A stretch of DNA of 64,000 nt from Meghimatium bilineatum (lineage: Eukaryota; Mollusca; Gastropoda; Stylommatophora; Philomycidae), in NCBI GenBank assembly GCA_034231615.1, contig CM067311.1, forward strand, positions 28,170,699 through 28,234,698. Direction: 5' to 3'. The notes beneath the pieces were generated by a model. It was not told the origin of the DNA. It worked only from the letters and a program-made list of their open reading frames with translations, and did not search any database. Positions 1-11,504 of this stretch are shown in pieces (positions within the stretch are counted from its first letter, which is position 1; each line of letters opens with the position of its first letter). Made by a program: the position numbers and the translations under genes.

Positions 1-180
1 GGACATTTAAAAGACATGATACCTTGTTGAAAACCTTGCTTGAGGTTAAAGTCGAGGGTAGATGAGCAACAGGTAGACAGAGATACAAGTGAGAGAGTAA
101 CATCACGAGATGGGGAGGTTACAGTCTAGCAGAGTGTACCACCAAGACAAGAGATAGTGGATTTTGGAGGTCTTTTGCAG
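1..180 (+). mobile_element. LINE-A 3' coding fragment
   Basis: Decayed C-terminal end of a non-LTR retrotransposon polyprotein, cut by the window edge. With frame changes the plus strand reads GHLK.., DTLLKTLLE-like, then a stretch matching ARGRQRYKWESNITRW and TTKTRD of the better copy at 29300-29730. The coding match stops near position 180. It is non-functional. Group assignment rests on alignment by eye with the copies at 26216-26570, 29300-29730 and 55690-55852. Confidence 0.65.
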
Positions 181-185
181 TAGGT

Positions 186-371
186 TTTCGTTTCAGAGAC
201 GGCCATTAATGATAGTGAATAACAGAAATTCGCTATATGCAGTACAAACAATAAAGAATAAATATAATTGGAGATTTTGAAAAATGTTAAAATGGATATT
301 TTGAAAAGTATTGTTGCTTCGGAAAAAAATGTTATAAAAGGATTCACTATATAGGGGATTCCACTGTATTT
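186..371. mobile_element. pogo/Tc-like MITE copy
   Basis: AT-rich block containing AATAACAGAAATTCGCTATA and ending in GGGGATTCCACTGTA. The end, read as TACAGTGGAATCCCC, is of the type seen at termini of pogo/Tigger-like MITEs that insert at TA. The internal phrase recurs at 1829-1906 and 34780-34895. The left boundary is uncertain and there is no coding capacity. Confidence 0.45.
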
Positions 372-877
372 ATGATGTTGAGTCCATGTCGATACCTATC
401 TTGGTAATTCATTTTCAGAACCAGATTCTCGACCTTATTTTGAAATCCTAGTGGGCTGTTTAACCGCATGCAATTAATGAGTTAAGAAAGTGGTAGACAA
501 AATACGACCAGCGGCCAAATATGACCCGCTAAGCAGTATTTTTTCTGGCCCGCCAGGTTGATCTAATAGAGTTGTTTTTTTTATCTGGCGTTAGATTTCA
601 GAAAATACTACTCGGAGCTCCACAGGATTAAGAAAAGGTCTTTGACCACAGGAAAAAATATAACCCTGGTTCACCGATCCGAAACGGTTTCCCACCTTTG
701 GTTTAAGATCACAGACAGTTCTCTGTTCTGTAGGTAACTATGCCTTGAATGACTCCTCTGAAACCTGGATATTATAATAAAGAATTGATGGTTAAGATGT
801 CCATAGCAAAGGTGTCCTGAAGACTTCAGCACTGTGGAGATCATGTCAGTCGTTGCAGCTATATCTAGAACTGTTTA
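372..877. other. no recognised feature
   Basis: I see no open frame of note, tandem array or recognisable repeat here. Confidence 0.4.
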
Positions 878-1167
878 TTCTTCTTTTTCTTCTGCGTTCG
901 TTCTTAAACTCCTGCAGATTAGCAGGATATAGTCTGGAGAACGGAATGCGCTGTGTCATGGTTTACAGCATTGCTGCGATATCTGCGCCTTTTGGCCTGA
1001 CACATCCGACTTCAGCATGGCTTTGGGTCTCTGACCCTATATGGGATGGGACAGCCAACTCCATCCCACAACCTCCTTAGTAGCCTTTTACGACATGCGT
1101 GGAAGGTAAAAAGTGTTCTATTCTTTGCTCCCCTTTCGGGTCCCGGCAACACACGGGCGAGAACTGT
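878..1167 (-). mobile_element. S1 SINE-like retroposon
   Basis: Near full-length copy of the commonest short dispersed family. On the plus strand it starts with the complement of a GAA-rich tail (TTCTTTTTCTTCTGCGTTCG), runs through GAGAACGGAATGCG, GTGTCATGG and CCTGACACATCCGAC, and ends in the complement of a CCGGGACCCGAAAGGGG head. The best-preserved copy is at 58785-59090 on the other strand. I cannot see tRNA A/B boxes, so the promoter origin is unknown. The open frames across it are incidental. Confidence 0.75.
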
Positions 1168-1828
1168 TTATTTATTGGGCGCCTCAGGGAGATAGGAAAC
1201 ACGACCTTTGTTCGTGTGGTTCACAGCCACGTTTGTCATTTTTGTCTCACAAAAAATGTCAAGTTAAATGAAGAAATCTTCCATACAGGTGCTGCAGGTG
1301 TCCGTAATTGAAGCAAGGAATAGCGTAGCTGTTACCTGCTATTAATATCGTCAGAGATGATTAAGGTGATTCTGGATGTGGCGATGGTCATCCTATCTCA
1401 TAGTGGGTTAAATTGACACAAAAACCACTGAGATCGAATGTGTCAATCGAAAGTCCCAGATATAACAACCAAGCTGTAAAATATGACAGAATACATTTCG
1501 TTACCTGGACTACACTTCTCCTAATCTGTCGGATTTTAAGAATGCACTCTATAAGAAGCAATCCTGCACATTAAATTAAGGTTGGAGAGTTCATCATTTC
1601 TTACTTTATTTCTGAAGAAAAATGTGTTCCTGGGACCATTATCACCTCTTCTGGTTCATCATTGATCAATGTTTAGAATTAAACCAATTGGCCCAGGGCT
1701 ACGTTGTAATTACTCACTTGTAGGACATTTGCATATAAATTTTATAATTATACATTTATAAATTACATTGCATTGAGTTATGTAAATATAACTCAATCTA
1801 CTGTCTGCAGCTAGTTTATATAATCAAA
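1168..1828. other. no recognised feature
   Basis: Unique-looking AT-rich sequence without a supportable gene or repeat. Confidence 0.4.
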
Positions 1829-1906
1829 TATCGTTATAACAAATTGGTCCGCGATGACGAAATATGTATTCAATAACAGAAATTCGCTATACATATAGGC
1901 CGTATA
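1829..1906. mobile_element. pogo-like MITE fragment
   Basis: Contains GGTCCGCGATGACGAAATAT followed by AATAACAGAAATTCGCTATA, the same order as at 34780-34895. It is a fragment only, with no termini visible. Confidence 0.4.
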
Positions 1907-1959
1907 TGTACCTTTACGTCTCTCCAGACAATAGTATTGTTGTTGTACAAATGTAATCT

Positions 1960-2600
1960 ACAATCATTCATGGCGATGATGTATGTGACTCACAAGGTAT
2001 GCTTCTCAATCTGAGCAGTAAAGAGTCTTCCACATTGTGTACAAGTTATCACAAGCCTACTTGTACCATCGTGTGCTGTTGTGAGACTTCTTACGCGTAC
2101 ATCCCTTGGACTAACTGATGCCACTTTCTCCATTTATACCATTCCTGATAATTTAAATCCGTGTAACATCATACATGACATCTTGTTCCCATGATTCTGT
2201 GTCAATGCCTGTATCATGCATGTGTACACGTCATTGTACCGAAGTAGAGTTCGACCATGAGATCTTTCCCTGGAATATAATTCTCCATACAGTAGATCTT
2301 TCGGTATTATGCCATCATCTAACCTCCTAGTGTGTACTAGCCATCCGAGTCTGCGCAGACTGAATTAGAAAATACTGTGCTATTGACTATTCTTTCCAAT
2401 ATATCAGTATTAACGACTTTGTCCTGACATCTAACTCCAAGAATACTTCGTAGGGCACCGCATGTAAAAGCTAAGTCGTGTCTCCAGGTGCACATAAGTT
2501 TCCCATGAGTAACCGTCGTAGAGGAGGGTGATATAAATATTACGTGCGTGTCTCTGCTAGACGCTACTTTGTTTCCCTTTTCATTGGCAGATGACACGTG
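1960..2600 (-). mobile_element. LINE-B C-terminal fragment with C2H2 finger
   Basis: The minus strand reads, with several frame changes: FTCGALRSILGVRCQDKVVN, then RRLGWLVHTRRLDD, IIPKDLLYGEL, and finally a zinc-finger-like CTQCGRLFTAQI followed by a histidine. This order (post-RT helix, W-x-x-H region, DLLYGEL, terminal C2H2 finger) is typical of the C-terminal end of a widespread animal LINE polyprotein. Many stops and shifts make it a dead copy. Related copies lie at 24500-25105, 34250-35310 and 35311-35540. Confidence 0.65.
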
Positions 2601-2884
2601 ATTAGTCTCACACAGTGACGCTTAACTAGGTAGACCGCAGGCCTGTTACAGTTGATAGGTAACGAACAAGGCATAGAAAGAGGATTTTCTTTCTGTTGAC
2701 AAGTTTGTTCGTTTCCCATGAGCCACGGCTAATGTAACTAGAGCTATAACGAGGAAGATGGCTGGAACAACATAAGTACCAGAGAAAGATATCTCGTTGG
2801 ATATATGTGCTTCTTGGTTATAAAACATCACTTTTTTTAGAAACCAATTCAACTCATATTTCTTGGTCATTTTTGTGTTTAATT

Positions 2885-3800
2885 TTAACTATTATTTCCC
2901 TTTAAAGCCAAAAGATTTTCGATGAAACTTTGAAAATGATACATTCTTCTTCCTCCTCTTCTTGTTCGCAGTTTGACATGTCTAAATAGCAAGTCTGGTT
3001 TTCTTAATAAATGCTGCTGTATTTGAAAGGTCCTCGATGCTTTATTTGGATATCCATCTCTGTGGACAGGTATTATTCCCTTAACTAGTTTAGTGTATTG
3101 CAGTCTTTCAAGATAGTTCAGTGGTCTGTGCTGCTTGCCCACAGTGGTGATAGGACCAGTCTTAGTCTATTTAAGTGACTGTTTAGTTTGTTGTGTCCTG
3201 TTCTGAGGCGGAAGATAATTACATGCTCAGCGCTGTCGAGATAGTGATAGTTGTCTTTTGGGTAGTCGACTTTCCTGATTGCTTTGATGATGGTCCTCTT
3301 TTCTTGGTAGGTGATTTCTTTGTCTTTTTGCGCCTGTTTTGCTCCATTCTTTGCCAGTCTTATCTGCGTCGTCATTTCCTGGTATACCACAGTGACATGG
3401 TATCCACTATAGTATTACCCTTCTTTGGACGTTCACCTCTCGTATGGCTTCCTTCAGGTCTGGGAGTTTGTCGCTGTCAAGGGCTTGTAGGACAGACATA
3501 GCATCAGTAAGAAACACCACCTTTTAACATTGGTTTGTTGTATTTTTAATTATGTATACAGCAATATTTAGAGCCTGTACTTCTGCAGAGCAGTTGAAGC
3601 AGAAGATTCCAGTTGGTGAACATGTGGATTAATTTTCTTTTTTTGTGTGTTGATATATTATGTACATTCTAGCACCTCCATTCTTCACTGTTCTAGTTGC
3701 TGCTCTGGAGTACATATCATCAATCATGTTGCATGCTACTATGATAGTGCAGTTGTTGTTTATGGTGGTTCTGATAGGAGATTTTGATATTACTTCCACG
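2885..3800 (-). mobile_element. LINE-C fragment: RNase H domain and C-terminus
   Basis: Reading the minus strand across frames shows a decayed RNase H domain in the right order: GGARMYI, AEVQALNIAV (catalytic Glu region), VFLTDAMSVLQAL (catalytic Asp in the TD-x-x-S position), then WIPCHCGIPGNDDADKTG. Downstream come FRLRTGHNKLNSHLNRL and a remnant of the terminal CPCG..TTEH cysteine motif. This is the 3' end of an RNase H-bearing LINE. Frameshifts around 3140 and 3390-3500 break the frame. Copies with the same tail are at 45150-45400, 52500-52915 and 55895-56165. Confidence 0.75.
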
Positions 3801-3984
3801 GAACTGGGAAAAGTGTTTTGGTGTTGTTTCTTTTGTTATGTCTGATAGTTCTTCCTTATATTCTTTGTTTAATTAAAATAATAAAATGATTTGTACGATA
3901 TTTAGCACGTATTTAAATTTGTAAAAGCATTCTTTGCCAAAAATTGTCTTAATAATACATTTATGTGTATTTTACAAGAGACAT

Positions 3985-4260
3985 TTTTCTTAAGCAAAAG
4001 TGTAGAGGTCGAGGAAATGTTTCAAAGGAAACACGAGGGATACAAAACTAGAGGCAGACCATGCAAACGATGGATTACAGAAATAAAAGAGTTCATGAAA
4101 CAAACATAGGCCTATATCAAGCACACAAAAAATCAATCTCCAGAGAAATCTTCTACCACTCACGTTACAAGAGACAAAGGGGTATAATGCGAAAAGAAAA
4201 AGAAAGAAAATTTGTGTTATTAATTTCTTTTAAACAAAACCAACATACTATAGAAAAATG
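3985..4260 (+). mobile_element. LINE-D 3' coding fragment
   Basis: The plus strand reads YKTRGRPCKRWITEIKEF, followed after an in-frame stop by QAHKKSISREIFYHSRYK. The same order occurs at the end of the longer copy at 23226-24385 (GRPRGRPRNRWITEIKEA). The basic G-R-P-x-K-R-W motif is common at the C-terminus of RT polyproteins in LINEs. The copy is dead and 5' truncated. Confidence 0.6.
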
Positions 4261-4342
4261 GGTACCACACCAGTAGAAACATTGATATACTTTTCTTATA
4301 TTTTGTTTAACATATTATGCATACCCGAACCTAATACACATG

Positions 4343-4715
4343 AAATATTCAGTATACAATCTTATTTGATCATGAAAACATATGTGATCATGAAAACTTA
4401 TTTGATCATGCAATTTATTTGATCATGAAAACATATTTGATCATGAAAACCTATTTGATCATGAAATTTATTTGATCATGAAAACTTATTTGATCATGAA
4501 AACTTCTTTGATCATGAAATTTATTTGATCATGAAAACATATTTGATCATGAAATTTATTTGATCATGAAAACTTATTTGATCATGAAATTTATTTGATC
4601 ATGAAATCTTATTTGATCATGAAAACTTATTTGATCATGAAATTTATTTGATCATGAAAACTTATTTGATCATGAAAACTTATTTAATCATGGAAAACGT
4701 ATTTGATCATTAAAA
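4343..4715. repeat. TTTGATCATGAAAA minisatellite
   Basis: About 20 units of 15-19 bp built on TTATTTGATCATGAAAAC, alternating with a shorter TTTATTTGATCATGAAA form. Each unit carries the palindrome TGATCA. The two lengths intermix, suggesting slippage and unequal exchange. Confidence 0.9.
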
Positions 4716-5153
4716 CAGTAAATGTTGCTGTAGAACAACCCCAGATTACCTGTACAGAATGTTGAATAATTTCTTATCTCATATTTACCATAAACATAAC
4801 ATGCCGTCTCCGCATCAATCGTTTGCTGCAATGAATCTAAAACTTCTCATATCTCTTCCAGTTGTAACAACACACACTAACAAAGTGTGTTTCTCCATCT
4901 CATATTTCATTTCTCTTTGTATCTCCGCCTACATCTTGTTCACCGCCCTTCAATTTTGTTTATACATGCTGATTATCCATTCACCCATATGATTTTTAAA
5001 CAAAATCAATATTCTCGTTTTGTTAGTTCAATGACCACTCGGAAGTTTAAAATACTTAAGTGCTTGATCGCGCTTCAAGTTATAGTCATCAACAATAATT
5101 AAAATATTTATTAACACGTCACCTCTTAGATTGAAACATTCAGTGTTACAAAA
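4716..5153. other. no recognised feature
   Basis: Short overlapping frames are present but none has a recognisable domain. The only notable point is AT-richness. Confidence 0.4.
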
Positions 5154-5270
5154 TATACTGTTTAAAAAAAGAAACGGAACATTATTGAAGTGCTAATCGA
5201 CCAAATTTGAAACGTATACCAAAATGTTATTTTACGGAATTAATGTTTGAACCTTAGCATGAAGAACATT

Positions 5271-6138
5271 TCAGACTTTAACAATGAAATGATGTTCATT
5301 AAATCTGGTTTGAACTTTTATTATTTTCGACTGAGGCCTCCTTTTCAGTAACGTGTATGGCCTCATCTGGTCTCTATCAGAGAATGACATCTCCTCGACA
5401 TGGATCGGATGTTGTTGGATATGTTGTTGTGGGATGGTTGCCAACTCATCCAACAGCGCAAGAGACAACTGTCGGAGATTGACTGGAGCCAAATCTCGCT
5501 GGCGGAGTGGTTTGTCGAGTTGATCTCATAAGTGTTCTATGGTGTTCACGTTGTTTTCAGTGAGGAACAGGGTAGTGAGTTGTGCCACAGGAGGTCGAGC
5601 GTTATTTTGTTAAAAAATCGACCCTCGTGCAGCCAAAATTAAGAGGGCGCGAGGACAACAATTTCAGCGACGTATCGTTCATCATTCAAGCGACTTCAAT
5701 TTGTAGCAGGTCATTTCTTCCCATGAAGTTGATCATCACCCCCCCCGACATCAGTGCACCTCCACCGCCGCGTGGAGGAGCCTCATAAACGATGTTCTGG
5801 GGGTACCTCTAGCGGATTCTGCAGTAAACTATTTTTCGTCTATGGTGTCGCTGGAGCACAAAATATTATTCATCACTAAATCAAGCCCATCTCCAGTTAT
5901 TTCCAACGGTACATTGACAATGCTGGTTAGCCCACTGCAGTCAGTTCTGGCGATACCGGTCCGTAAGCACAGTACCTCTGTAGGATATTCTAGCCCAAAG
6001 ACAAGCGTCGTGCAGCCTGTTCCTGACCACTTGATCTGAAATTCGACGCGTTGCTGGCATTGAGTGGACTGTAGAGGACGCAGATCGTTTCCTGAGGTGA
6101 CACAGCCGTATTAAGTGGTGTTCGGCAGAAGTTGTCAC
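5271..6138 (-). pseudogene. Tc1-like transposase pseudogene
   Basis: Would encode a DDE transposase that cuts and pastes at TA sites. The N-terminal part at 6138-5941 reads TRRISDQVVRNRLHDACLWA then YRGTVLTDRYRQN, the Tc1 helix-turn-helix/linker pattern. The middle, in shifted frames near 5870-5750, gives FSDE (second catalytic Asp region) and RGGGGALMSGG, equivalent to the GGGSVMVWGG motif. The end at 5540-5271 gives NTIEHL, equivalent to NPIEHLW, and LRQLSLALLDELATIPQQHI. All landmarks are in family order but in at least three frames with internal stops, so no functional protein is expected. Confidence 0.75.
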
Positions 6139-6384
6139 TCTGGTTCTTTCACTGCCAGAAAACTAGTCTGCCACTGAGCCAGTTTGTTGAAATCGTCCCT
6201 AAAGGCGACTAATGGTGCTTTTAACGACATTAAATTTTCTGGTACTTTGTGACGTCCAATGATGATGTATCGGTGTTCTGTAGTGAGATGAGCCATACTT
6301 GTGCATTAAATTTTGAAATGAATTTATCGAGGACAATCAATCTTTTCTTGACATTCAATATGATCAGAGAGTTTTGTGTTCAGT

Positions 6385-6462
6385 AAGTTTCATGGGATTC
6401 TCATGTTTCATGGGATTCTCATGTTTCATGGGATTCTCATGTTTCATGGGATTCTCATGAAC
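6385..6462. repeat. 18-bp tandem repeat inside the Tc1 element
   Basis: Four near-perfect copies of GTTTCATGGGATTCTCAT. They lie in the non-coding part of the Tc1-like element, so they arose after or within that copy. Confidence 0.9.
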
Positions 6463-6663
6463 CTGTCACGAGTTATTGCCAAAAATGTTGTTTTGACCAT
6501 GATCTCTGTCATGACCTCACGAATCATGATGTGAATACAATTCAGGTAACCATCAGAAGTTAATAACCAGGTAGACACAATCGATAGGTTGAATGATTTC
6601 CAATCAGCGAATATCTTTTATACAAGTAATTCTAAAAATAACGTTTTTTTTTTTTAAAGTATA

Positions 6664-7534
6664 AATTTAACGGAACAAACATTAACCGAACTTTACTTAT
6701 GAAAGACGTAACCACAGAAGCAATTAAAAATAGGTTATCTTCTTCTTGTTCGCATCGTGCAGACATGTTAAATAGGCGGGTTACATGATAACATGGTTGC
6801 CGGTGCGCATCTCGGCCTGGTATCTTCGACTTCAGTACGTGTGCTTATATGGACAGGACTGTGACACTTAGATAAATGGATGTCCCGAACAATTTTAATG
6901 TTCAACCTCTGTTGATTGGAATGAGCCCCATATCCAGTTCAGAGAATTGGCCTCGATGAAGAAAGTAATTTGTAAAAATATAGCAGCAATAACAATTTCA
7001 TGTTTGGTTCTAAATCCGTAGAGAATTGATATCATTATATATGAGTTTTCGCATCTGTACTCCGCTTGTCACAACAGAACAGAGCGCTTCGTATCAAGAG
7101 TACCACACATGGTATATCACTCCATAGCTGCAAGCGGTAAGCCGTAGGGATCTCCGAAATATTGCATGTGTAAAAAAAAATATTAACAGCTCGGTAACTA
7201 ACCTGCGACCTCATGAGTAAATGCTTGACCGCTAGGTCCCGGAGATTGCCTAAAATGCCCATACAGCGCGTCTAAAATATTTCTTAATGTTAGTTTGTGT
7301 TTGTTTATCTTTATCTTGTTAAAGACCTGGCGGTCGAAAAGTTTTGTGAGCTGTAGAATATTACTTTTAACACCATTCTTATACAATTTATTTTTTTTCT
7401 TTCCAGATGGCTACATGTGTGCACAACACATTATAACACAACGGATATATCTCACAGATCTACAACACATCAAAGAAGTAGTGCTGAATCGTTGTGATTA
7501 GCAGTTAATAAAGATTACATATTTTTTCCGCAAA
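6664..7534. other. mostly unrecognised; short dispersed repeat at 7060-7165
   Basis: Bases 7060-7165 share a phrase with 57300-57385: AGAGTACCAC, then a CTCC.TAGCT.CAAGCG stretch, in the same order and strand. The family is unknown. I see no gene in the rest. Confidence 0.4.
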
Positions 7535-8830
7535 TATTACCTGTGTTAAGAAATGTTACAAGTGTTAGGAAAAATTACCCGTGTTAGTAGTAAATGTTAC
7601 GTGTGTTAGCAAACGTTGCATGTGTTAACAAATATTACCTGCGTTAAGAAATGTTACAAGTGTTAGGAAAAATTACCCGTGTTAGTAGTAAATGTTACGT
7701 GTGTTAGCAAACGTTGCATGTGTTAACAAATATTACCTGCGTTAAGAAATGTTACAAGTGTTAGGAAAAATTACCCGTGTTAGTAGTAAATGTTACGTGT
7801 GTTAGCAAACGTTGCATGTGTTAACAAATATTACCTGCGTTAAGAAATATTACAAGTGTTAGGAAAAATTACCCGTGTTAGTAGTAAATGTTACGTGTGT
7901 TAGCAAACGTTGCATGTGTTAACAAATATTACCTGCGTTAAAAAATGTTACTAGTGTTAGGAAAAATTACCCGTGTTAGTAGTAAATGTTACGTGTGTTA
8001 GCAAACGTTGCATGTGTTAACAAATATTACATGCGTTAAAAAATGTTACTAGTGTTAGGAAAAATTACCCGTGTTAGTAGTAAATGTTACGTGTGTTAGC
8101 AAACGTTGCATGTGTTAACAAATATTACATGCGTTAAAAAATGTTACTAGTGTTAGGAAAAATTACCCGTGTTAGTAGTAAATGTTACGTGTGTTAGCAA
8201 ACGTTGCATGTGTTAACAAATATTACCTGCGTTAAAAAATGTTACAAGTGTTAGGAAAAATTACCCGTGTTAGTAGTAAATGTTACGTGTGTTAGCAAAC
8301 GTTGCATGTGTTAACAAATATTACCTGCGTTAAAAAATGTTACTAGTGTTAGGAAAAATTACCCGTGTTAGTAGTAAATGTTACGTGTGTTAGCAAACGT
8401 TGCATGTATTAACAAATATTACCTGCTTAACCAGAAATATTTCTCATCAATATGTGTTAGCTAATATTGTCTGTGCTAGCAAATATAACATGTTGTAGGA
8501 AACGTTTCCTGCGTTAACAATTGTTACTTGAGTTACTAAATATTACATGTGTTAGTAAAAATTGTTATTTATAGAAATACTATCACACATACCGCACGCA
8601 GTTTCGCTCAAATTATTTATACTGCAAAATAAATGCCGTATTGAAAGTTTTTTTTTAAAGTAAATATTACCTGTTTCTTTTAGTAGGAATTGCCTGTGAA
8701 AGTTAGTAAATTTGACATGTGTTATAAATATTGCCTGTGTTAGTAAATAGTTAGTAGACATTGTTTGTAAAATTTAATAAATATTACTTGCGTCAGTTAC
8801 TATATTTTACCTGTAGTATTTAGTCAATAC
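7535..8830. repeat. 98-bp higher-order satellite
   Basis: About nine 98-bp units from 7535 to 8430, each made of five related 18-21 bp subunits of the form GTTA-x-x-AAATGTTAC-x-TG. The units differ by single bases (TTACAAGTG versus TTACTAGTG, CCTGCG versus CATGCG). Degenerate single subunits continue to about 8830, so the local 98-mer was amplified from an older 20-bp array. Confidence 0.9.
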
Positions 8831-8889
8831 TTCTTGTCTGCTCTGGAATGATGATGTCGAGTTACCTTTGGCATCGCGCGATAAGAACG

Positions 8890-9408
8890 CCTAAAGTCCA
8901 ATAGTTCTTGAACTAACAGGTATCGAAGTGCACCTATATTGGGATTCCATGGTTTATTGAACCAACATATACCAAAATGCCACTTCTCTCTAGCGTGCAG
9001 AGGTATAGCACCAACATGTATCGAAGTGCCTCGTCTCTACAACGTCCAATAGTTCTTGAACTAACAGGTATCGAAGTGCCTCGTCTCTACATCGTCTAGT
9101 AGTTCTTGAGCTAGCAAGTACCAAAGTGCAACGCTTATACAGAATCCAATATTTCTTGAACTAACAGGTATCGAAGTGCCATGTCTGCACAACATCCAGT
9201 AGTTATTGAACTAACAGGTATCGAAGTGCACCTCTGTTGGAATTCCATATTTATTGAACCAACAGGTATCTAAGTACGACTGTAGCGTACGGAACTTTTG
9301 AAACCAATAGGTTTCGAACTGCCACTTTTGTCTAGCTACCATTAGTTCTTGAACTGACGGGTACCGACGTACGATATATGTCTAGAGTCCAGGATTTTTT
9401 AAATCAAC
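8890..9408. repeat. degenerate ~50-60 bp tandem repeat
   Basis: Eight to nine diverged units with the core TTCTTGAACTAACAGGTATC followed by GAAGTGCC. Similar units reappear at 10800-11020, so the array seems to have been split by the material at 9409-10800. Confidence 0.75.
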
Positions 9409-9725
9409 TGTCCCTTCTTCTTCTTCTTCTTCTTCTTCTTCTTCTGCCTTCGCTCTCATATAACCACAACGAATATTTCGTGTGATTTCCGCCGGGGAGC
9501 GTGAAATACGTTGTGCTGCAAGTTCCACAGTAGAACTGTGATTATTTAAATCCCGGTTGGTCACTTGTGGTCAGGACGTCCGAGGTCCAGCACATCCGTT
9601 TTCGTCATTCCTTTATTTCGGGTTTGGTTCCTAGTCCGCGACAGCCTCTAACTGTCGCCGGACACGCTGGTGTGTAGTGCCTATTCGCCAAGACGCCTGT
9701 CGAGCTCGTCTAATCTGGCACGATG
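9409..9725 (-). mobile_element. S2 SINE-like retroposon
   Basis: Starts on the plus strand with (TTC)n, the complement of a GAA tail, then GTGATTTCCGCCGGGGAGCG, GTTGTGC, CAGCACATCCG, GACAGCCTCTAACTGTC and GGACACGC. The same landmarks in the same order are in the copy at 12794-13022, which has a clear target duplication. It is longer here, with an internal insertion or divergence near 9520-9590. Confidence 0.6.
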
Positions 9726-9764
9726 TGCTCCACCGTCTATGAACCCATCTCGTGCAATTGGACG

Positions 9765-10290
9765 AACTCTGCCTGTGTCCATCGGGTACTGAACCGTTTC
9801 TCATCCGCGAGCCTGGTTCCGTATGAGGAAGAACTCGCCAGAAGAGTTGGACCCTGGCTCGTTCGCCCTCCTACCCGAGGCGTCGTTCCCAGACATCGTG
9901 AACCCCTCGCACAAGTTTGAGTCTCACACAACGCGTTTGAGAACAAGGCGTTCTCGAGCTGAGCGACCTTGTCTCAATAGCGCCAGAGCCCATCAGGTAC
10001 TGAACCCTTTCTCTCTGCAAGTGTATTACCGGTATAGGAAAGCTTGACAGTAGAGTTGGGCCAGGGCTAATATCGTTATCCCTTTTCTGCCTGAGCCCAT
10101 CAGGTACTGAACCCTTTCTCTCTGCAAGTGTATTTCCGGTATAGGAAAGCTTGACAATAGAGTTGGGCCAGTGCTAAATAGTTGTCTCCTTCTTGCCTAA
10201 GCCCATCGGGTACGATACCCTTTCTCTTCGCGAGCATATTTCCGGTTTAGGAAGGCTCGACATTAGATTTGGTTTAGGTCTTCATGCTAT
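9765..10290. repeat. ~106-bp tandem repeat, GC-richer than surroundings
   Basis: Four to five units containing GCCCATCAGGTACTGAACCC, TTTCTCTCTGCAAGTGTAT and GTATAGGAAAGCTTGACA. The middle two are nearly identical and the outer ones are diverged. Its composition differs from the AT-rich satellites on both sides. Confidence 0.85.
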
Positions 10291-10799
10291 TTCCGAACGC
10301 TCACGATTGGGTCTAGGTCTCTGCCTATAAGGATCACAGGTAACTAGAAGCTCGTCTCGAGCTAACAGAGCTTGTAGTTCCCCTTTCCTAGGAACTTTTC
10401 ACTTTCCATTTGCAGTTCACGCTGCCCTCTGGCGCTGTTCTGCCCTTTCATTGTGTCATTGTACTCATTATAACATATATTTGTTTCACTCCATACATCC
10501 ACCTTTACGTGCCTTTTACATTGGCCGCCCCTTCAATGTTCTGACTGAACTAACAGGTGTTATTGTGTGTCGACAGTGTCGCTGTATGTGGTGATGCAAA
10601 TGGTGTCGGAGATATTGTCTGTCTCTTTTGCAGTCAAATCTCTTTCCATCTGCTTCCTCCACATTCCCGGACACGATCCCCAAATGATTTGGCCAGAATC
10701 AGCTCGAGCTGCTGTTTTCTGTTACCAGGGTGCACCGCGAGGAGGTGAGGAGGTACATATAGGATGTTGGTTATCTGCTAACCCTGGGTCCGCCAAGAG
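10291..10799. other. unrecognised, GC-richer insertion segment
   Basis: No gene recognised. With 9409-10290 it forms a GC-richer block between two stretches of the same 50-60 bp satellite, so it may be the remaining part of one composite insertion. Confidence 0.4.
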
Positions 10800-11020
10800 C
10801 GATGCGTTCCCTATGCACCCCCAACTGATACTAATGTGTCACATATGCCTAGTCCATGATTTTTTAAATCAATTGATACTAATGTCTCATATATGCCTTA
10901 ACATTAATTAAGAATTGACCACTCTGTTGATCACTACAGATAGGCATACTACTAATGTGTCAAATCTCTCCATAGTATATCAGTTTGTGAACCAACACAT
11001 ACTGTTGTGCCACATTTGTT
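10800..11020. repeat. continuation of the 8.9-9.4 kb degenerate satellite
   Basis: Units with AACTGATACTAATGTGTCAC and TTTTTTAAATCAATTGATAC resemble the last unit before the insertion at about 9395-9412. Confidence 0.55.
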
Positions 11021-11504
11021 CAAAATCAATTACCATTTCTTGTGAAATTTCTAATATAAATAAACATCGTTCCGTTTCTTTGAAAAAAAAATGGATTGAA
11101 TGTAAACATCAGAAAAATGTATTGTGATTTTTGTAAATCTTTCGTGCAATCAATCGTTCATGAAAGTGGATGGATAAATAAGCTGGGTGTAAACTGAAGA
11201 GTCATTCTTCTTGCTAAGTGTATACGCCCAATGTACATTATTGGCAAATATATATGCATATGTTTTCCTGTTTATAAATCTGTTAAAATTTCTTTGTTCT
11301 AGTGTGTTTTACAGCGTATCATGAGAAGTTATGTTAGAAGTGGATTTTAACAATTATTCAACCACAATCACTTGTGGCTTCTTAATTGCTCGTCTTTGTT
11401 TTTCAAGTTTTCTAATACATTGGAGATGTATTGGAAACCGAAGGAATGAAATCAAATATGATATGCTGTTAATTTGCTTGTGTGAGACTGCTAGGTTTTA
11501 TCAG

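Larger units (their letters stand above)
5156..6661 (-). mobile_element. Tc1-like DNA transposon, decayed
   Basis: About 1.5 kb, the usual Tc1 size. The left end TACTGTTTAAAAAAAG at 5156 mirrors the right end TTTTTTTTTAAAGTA at 6661, each flanked by TA (5154-5155, 6662-6663), the standard Tc1/mariner target duplication. The minus strand between them holds a broken transposase. A private 18-bp tandem repeat (6385-6462) lies in the 5' untranslated part. Stops and frameshifts make it non-autonomous. Confidence 0.7.

Noticed and set aside
2646..2870. 74-codon minus-strand frame with a hydrophobic segment
   Set aside because: It has a possible membrane segment (VVPAIFLVIALVTLAVA) but no homology I recognise, no splice sites and a position between two LINE remnants; chance is more likely.
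10557..10911. 63- and 114-codon overlapping plus frames
   Set aside because: They run from unassigned insertion sequence into satellite units and have no recognisable domain.
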